Assembly (NCBI GenBank): GCA_002779235.1
Contig: PEXD01000070.1
Location: forward strand, 1-50,439
Origin: Candidatus Woesearchaeota archaeon CG07_land_8_20_14_0_80_44_23
GTDB lineage: Archaea > Nanobdellota > Nanobdellia > Woesearchaeales > 0-14-0-80-44-23
Reading direction: 5' to 3'
Length of the DNA stretch: 50,439 bases
Of this stretch, positions 47,744-50,439 are shown one piece after another (within the stretch, counting starts at the first letter, position 1; each line of letters begins with the position of its first letter). Both the position numbers and the translations under genes were made by a program. The notes under the pieces are model-generated. The model was not told the DNA's origin and made no database searches. It saw nothing but the letters and a program-made list of their open reading frames with translations.

Positions 47744-49126
47744 TTATGGCATCCTCATTATGAGCTGCCCTTCCTTGAATATCCTTATCTTGCCGCCGCT
47801 CTGGCTGACAACAACTGCAATGCTCTTGGTCGCCTTTGTGATGGCGGCGCAGCATCTGTGGCGTGTCCCAAGCCCAGCGAGCGAGTCGGATATTTCCCTG
47901 TCAACATCCACATTTAGGTATGTTCCAGCAGATATTACTGCGCCGCTTTTGTCTACAATAAATGCTCCGTCAAGCTGCGCAAAATTCTTTATGGTGTCTC
48001 TCAGTGCAGGGTCTGTTATCTTTCTCTGCTCCTCTGGGCAGGACATGAACGGGTTTATAATCATCTGCTTGGTGTAGGGAACAATCTCATTCTTGTCCCC
48101 TATCACGAATGCAGTTCCTATGGGCTTTCCCTCGAATCCCTCCTTTCCAATCTCCATTGCGAGGGTTATTATCGCTTCAAGCACGTCTGAGTTAACTATG
48201 TCAGTGAGGTGCGCCATGCTGATGTTGAAGAATATGCTGTCAACATCAAAGATGAAAAGCATTCCCTTGTAGCCTAGTCCTATGCTTTCGTCTTCAACGC
48301 ACACAACCCGGTCGCCTTTCTTTATGTATTCCCTCTTTATCGCCTCTGTAAGCACATCTTTTATGGGAAGAATCGAGCCCTGAAGCAGCTTTCTCATCTT
48401 GGTGCGGTACGTCACCTTCTTGTAGGCGTTCCTTCTGGTTTTCCTGAATATGACAACCTCAACATCTATGAACTTGTCGTCATCGCTCAAATCTGAGAGG
48501 AGCTGGCTCTGCTTTCTTTCAACCGAAATTATGCAGTTTGCACCGACGTCTCTGCCAATGCTTGTTGCGGCAAGCCCTATTACCTCATCAATGTTTCTGG
48601 GAGTAGTTAGTGTTTCTTCCTCGCTGGCAGAGCTTGTTTCTATTGCATATTGTTCAGCAGGGCTTGCTGTGTTTTTGAGTACTGTGCTGAGAGTGGAGGG
48701 CGAAGAGTTTTGAACTGTCAGGTCAATTGCAGAATTAGTCTGCTCTGTCGCCAAATTCGCATTTGCTTCAGTGGGGGCTGGCCCTGCCTGAGAGCTGACA
48801 AAAGAATCGCTCTCCTCCCCTGTTGGCATGATGTCTGCTTGGCTTTCTGCCGCACCTCCTCTTGGATGCAATTCAGGGCTTTCTGCATTGGAAACCTGCC
48901 CTGTCTGGCTTGGCTCTTTGTTTCTTTGGCTCTCTGTGGAATTGGGAGAAAGGTACATCACAAGCTTCTTCTGGTCGCAGAGCTTCTTCACAGAGTCGAC
49001 AGCCAGCCCGAACATGGAGTTCTTGTTGTACTGCCCGCTTTCGGGCTTGTACATCCTCCCCTTCGGCTTTCTGACTATCTTTATTCCGCCGTCTTCGGTG
49101 AGCGCTGCCTTTTTCAGCTTTAACAT
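47744..49126 (-). CDS. dacZ: Diadenylate cyclase, DacZ-type (c-di-AMP synthase)
   Basis: About 460 residues. The C-terminal DAC domain has QLDGAFIVDKSGAVISAGTYL (DGA at 386-388) and SLAGLGTRHRCCAAIT (RHR about 422-424), the two catalytic motifs. It is preceded by a pyruvate-kinase-C-like domain (about 178-280) as in archaeal DacZ. Residues about 61-177 are a low-complexity Ser/Thr/Glu/Asn linker, and residues 1-60 form a short basic start. c-di-AMP regulates osmolyte and potassium balance in other archaea. ATG 49126 has GGGGGAAAG upstream; TTG 49198 would add an unlikely N terminus. Confidence 0.92.
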   Translation of the reverse strand: MLKLKKAALTEDGGIKIVRKPKGRMYKPESGQYNKNSMFGLAVDSVKKLCDQKKLVMYLSPNSTESQRNKEPSQTGQVSNAESPELHPRGGAAESQADIMPTGEESDSFVSSQAGPAPTEANANLATEQTNSAIDLTVQNSSPSTLSTVLKNTASPAEQYAIETSSASEEETLTTPRNIDEVIGLAATSIGRDVGANCIISVERKQSQLLSDLSDDDKFIDVEVVIFRKTRRNAYKKVTYRTKMRKLLQGSILPIKDVLTEAIKREYIKKGDRVVCVEDESIGLGYKGMLFIFDVDSIFFNISMAHLTDIVNSDVLEAIITLAMEIGKEGFEGKPIGTAFVIGDKNEIVPYTKQMIINPFMSCPEEQRKITDPALRDTIKNFAQLDGAFIVDKSGAVISAGTYLNVDVDREISDSLAGLGTRHRCCAAITKATKSIAVVVSQSGGKIRIFKEGQLIMRMP

Positions 49127-49387
49127 TCTTTCCCCCAATCTCTTTTCCCAATTTTTTCTTGTTTTGCTTGCGAGAAAAAGAGAGAGCCAAGAGGCCAAAT
49201 CCCCTTTTCAGGGGAGTTTAGACCCCCAATCTCTTTTTCCCAAGTACATACTAAAGTGGATTGGTCTTGATTATCTAATGCTACTCTTTCAATATGTTTG
49301 AAAATAACTGGCTCCCTAAGGTTGTGTGGGGTGGAGTAAAGAAGCGGTTAGGGAGCCAAATGAACAGCATGCTTCTTTTTTCTGCGA
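49127..49387 (-). promoter_or_regulatory. Structured leader region of dacZ with a direct repeat
   Basis: On the plus strand TGGCTCCCTAA (49309-49319) and TTAGGGAGCCA (49348-49358) form a perfect 11-pair stem. A smaller stem TCCCCT/AGGGGA lies at about 49199-49214. A 20-base direct repeat beginning CCCCCAATCTC occurs at 49132-49151 and 49223-49243, and one copy contains the dacZ Shine-Dalgarno. The stem lies between the wHTH gene and dacZ on the minus strand and may be a terminator, a riboregulator or both. Confidence 0.5.
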
Positions 49388-49801
49388 TTATTTGCCGGGT
49401 TTTATCTCGTGGGCGAGCTTGTCTGCCTCTCTTATCCACATGAGCCCTATGCCCACCATCTCGTTGTTGAACCTCTTCGATATCCTGTATGTTTTCTTGT
49501 AAAGGTCGTAGTCAATGAGCCCCATGCTTTTCATCGGGGTGAGTATCCTGTCGTAAAACTGCCTTTTGTTGTAGGACACCTTGACCTTTTTTCCGATGAA
49601 TGGCGGCTCGTTTATGCTTGTGATGAGCTGCCCCTCGTGGAGCTTGGTGGCGAAGAGGGACATCTCTGTCTTTCCTATCTCCCTGCCGTTGTCCTTCATG
49701 TATTCTATGATGAGCTTTGCAACAATCACCTGCTGCTTTGTGGCGAAGATTACCTCATATATGTCCTCAGGCAGGTTGAACCTGTCGAATAGTATTACCA
49801 T
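49388..49801 (-). CDS. Archaeal winged-helix protein, unknown function
   Basis: A 137-residue protein. It opens MVILFDRFNLPEDIYEVIFATKQQVIVAKLIIEYMKDNG, and continues with a probable winged helix (KVKVSYNKRQFYDRILTPMKSMGLIDYDLYKKTYRISKRF). The last part NNEMVGIGLMWIREADKLAHEIKPGK is helical. I know no name for it. As an HTH-like protein immediately before dacZ it could regulate it, but nothing shows that. The TATA box at 49825-49832 fixes the start as leaderless. Confidence 0.65.
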   Translation of the reverse strand: MVILFDRFNLPEDIYEVIFATKQQVIVAKLIIEYMKDNGREIGKTEMSLFATKLHEGQLITSINEPPFIGKKVKVSYNKRQFYDRILTPMKSMGLIDYDLYKKTYRISKRFNNEMVGIGLMWIREADKLAHEIKPGK

Positions 49802-49824
49802 GCAACTGCTATAAGCACTACTAA

Positions 49825-49832
49825 TATATAAA
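49825..49832 (-). promoter_or_regulatory. TATA box of the winged-helix gene
   Basis: TTTATATA on the minus strand centres 27.5 bases before ATG 49801. Confidence 0.6.
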
Positions 49833-49993
49833 TGTTATTGTTTTGTATACTAATAGAGCAAATACATATATTGGCACACTAGATAAAAATGGGCAAAACC
49901 CTCAAAAAAACACACCTGCGGTAGAAAACGCTGAAAAAACAGCATTTAACCCCAAAAAATGTTTCTGGCACAGCATGATTTCACTGCAAGATT

Positions 49994-50140
49994 TTATTGC
50001 TTGAAATCGTCGCATTCCATTATTTCAATTGCGAAGCCGTTCTCAGAATCAGAATTTGCATATCTCCTGAAATAATCGCAAACTTCTCTCCCTTTGCAAG
50101 AGCTGCAGAGCGAGGCTGATGCTTTCTTTTTCAGAGCCAT
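49994..50140 (-). CDS. 48-residue Cys-rich small protein
   Basis: A short gene: MALKKKASASLCSSCKGREVCDYFRRYANSDSENGFAIEIMECDDF-type sequence with CSSC, a third Cys in REVC and a fourth in MEC, enough for one zinc or Fe-S site. The frame is open much further upstream, but a TATA box at 50164-50171 (27.5 bases before ATG 50140) fixes the short form. Function is unknown; other archaea encode small zinc-binding proteins of this size. Confidence 0.65.
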   Translation of the reverse strand: MALKKKASASLCSSCKGREVCDYFRRYANSDSENGFAIEIMECDDFKQ

Positions 50141-50163
50141 TGCAGAGTCAATAAAAAAACTAT

Positions 50164-50171
50164 TATATAAA
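50164..50171 (-). promoter_or_regulatory. TATA box of the 48-residue Cys protein gene
   Basis: TTTATATA on the minus strand at leaderless distance from ATG 50140. Confidence 0.6.
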
Positions 50172-50213
50172 TATTTTCTTTTGGAAAAAATTTGAGGACA
50201 AATAAAAAAACAA

Positions 50214-50439
50214 GTGGGCCCGCAGAGCCGCCCTTTTAAAAAAAGCGCGGATGGAAAACAACCCTTTTTTCCTTCCAGAAAAAAGCGCAAAGACGAAGTC
50301 TTGTGCACAAAATCGTTTCGACGATTTTGTTGCGTTGATGGAAAAACTAACTAAAAAATGTGGGCCCGCGGAGATTAATGAACCAACCCTTTTCGCTAAA
50401 GCGAAAAGCATTGATGGAAAAAAGAACTAAAACGAATGG
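50214..50439. repeat. Cluster of repeats and hairpins at the window end
   Basis: GTGGGCCCGC(A/G)GAG occurs at 50214-50227 and 50360-50373. GATGGAAAA occurs three times, at about 50250, 50337 and 50413; the last two copies continue into similar A-rich tails ending in AACTAAAA. Three hairpins lie between: 50285-50306 (GAA loop), 50307-50330 (ten perfect pairs, TTCG loop) and 50389-50408 (eight pairs). The first two have a relative at 36662-36728. No coding frame fits. The array runs to the window edge and may continue. Confidence 0.55.

Noticed and set aside
49994..50308. A 104-codon version of the Cys-rich protein
   Set aside because: The extra N terminus covers the TATA box and the repeat cluster and shows no protein-like pattern.
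50360..50390. tRNA 3'-half-like sequence on the minus strand (GGTTCA...CGCGGGCCCA)
   Set aside because: The T arm does not pair and no acceptor partner or anticodon arm is found in the remaining sequence. GGGCCC is self-complementary and recurs at 50214, so it belongs to the repeats.

Overview
The window reads as a gene-dense chromosome segment of a DPANN archaeon, most like the Woesearchaeota/Pacearchaeota/Nanoarchaeota branch. Archaeal markers are Nop5 with fibrillarin, aIF1A, Hef, a KamA-type aminomutase, archaeal RNase J, DacZ and many leaderless genes whose TATA box centres 24-28 bases before the ATG. DPANN-like compaction shows in a single-chain primase fusing PriS and PriL parts and in a Hel308-like protein without its first motor domain. 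Several genes are of bacterial character: gyrA, lspA, an RsuA-type pseudouridine synthase, a deoxynucleoside kinase and LemA/HtpX. The lineage call is inference; no rRNA gene is present.

Layout. 1-1.04 kb: HD/OB nuclease. 1.07-6.09 kb (minus): an iron-sulfur assembly operon with a Cys-rich HTH regulator, cysteine desulfurase, IscU scaffold interrupted by an intein exactly at its catalytic cysteine, SufC and one SufB/D protein, behind a palindromic operator. 6.1-9.4 kb: JAMM protease, then nop5-fibrillarin-membrane protein-DUF1858. 9.4-18 kb: truncated Hel308, RsuA, HhH glycosylase, glycosyltransferase, PD-(D/E)XK nuclease, FKBP, aIF1A, LspA, coiled-coil protein, nitroreductase. 18.2-18.5 kb: a small ribbon-helix-helix gene, then a strongly structured RNA element with no assigned family. 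18.6-27.8 kb: dNK, DHH phosphoesterase, secreted proteins (lamin-tail, beta-propeller), AmrS-type radical SAM, a ScpB operon. 27.7-29.6 kb: an AT-rich insert (glycosyltransferase plus membrane protein) directly before gyrA.

32.2-35.1 kb: fused primase, HtpX, LemA. 35.2-40.35 kb: the most intriguing set, a MurL-like PP-loop protein, two tandem D-Ala-D-Ala-ligase-type ATP-grasp enzymes and a lysine 2,3-aminomutase. The promoter/leader regions in front of the second ligase and of kamA are copies of one another, which suggests one regulon, perhaps for a beta-lysine or D-amino-acid containing peptide. 40.8-44.4 kb: Hef, a Holliday-resolvase-like protein, an S2P homologue without its zinc motif. 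44.5-45.7 kb: a second AT-rich patch. 45.8-50.4 kb: RNase J, tRNA-Val(CAC), DacZ with a structured and duplicated leader, a winged-helix protein, a 48-residue Cys protein, and a cluster of hairpins and repeats at the window end, one of which has a relative at 36.7 kb.

Functions are assigned by reading motifs; no database search was run. Many starts were moved to agree with TATA or Shine-Dalgarno spacing.
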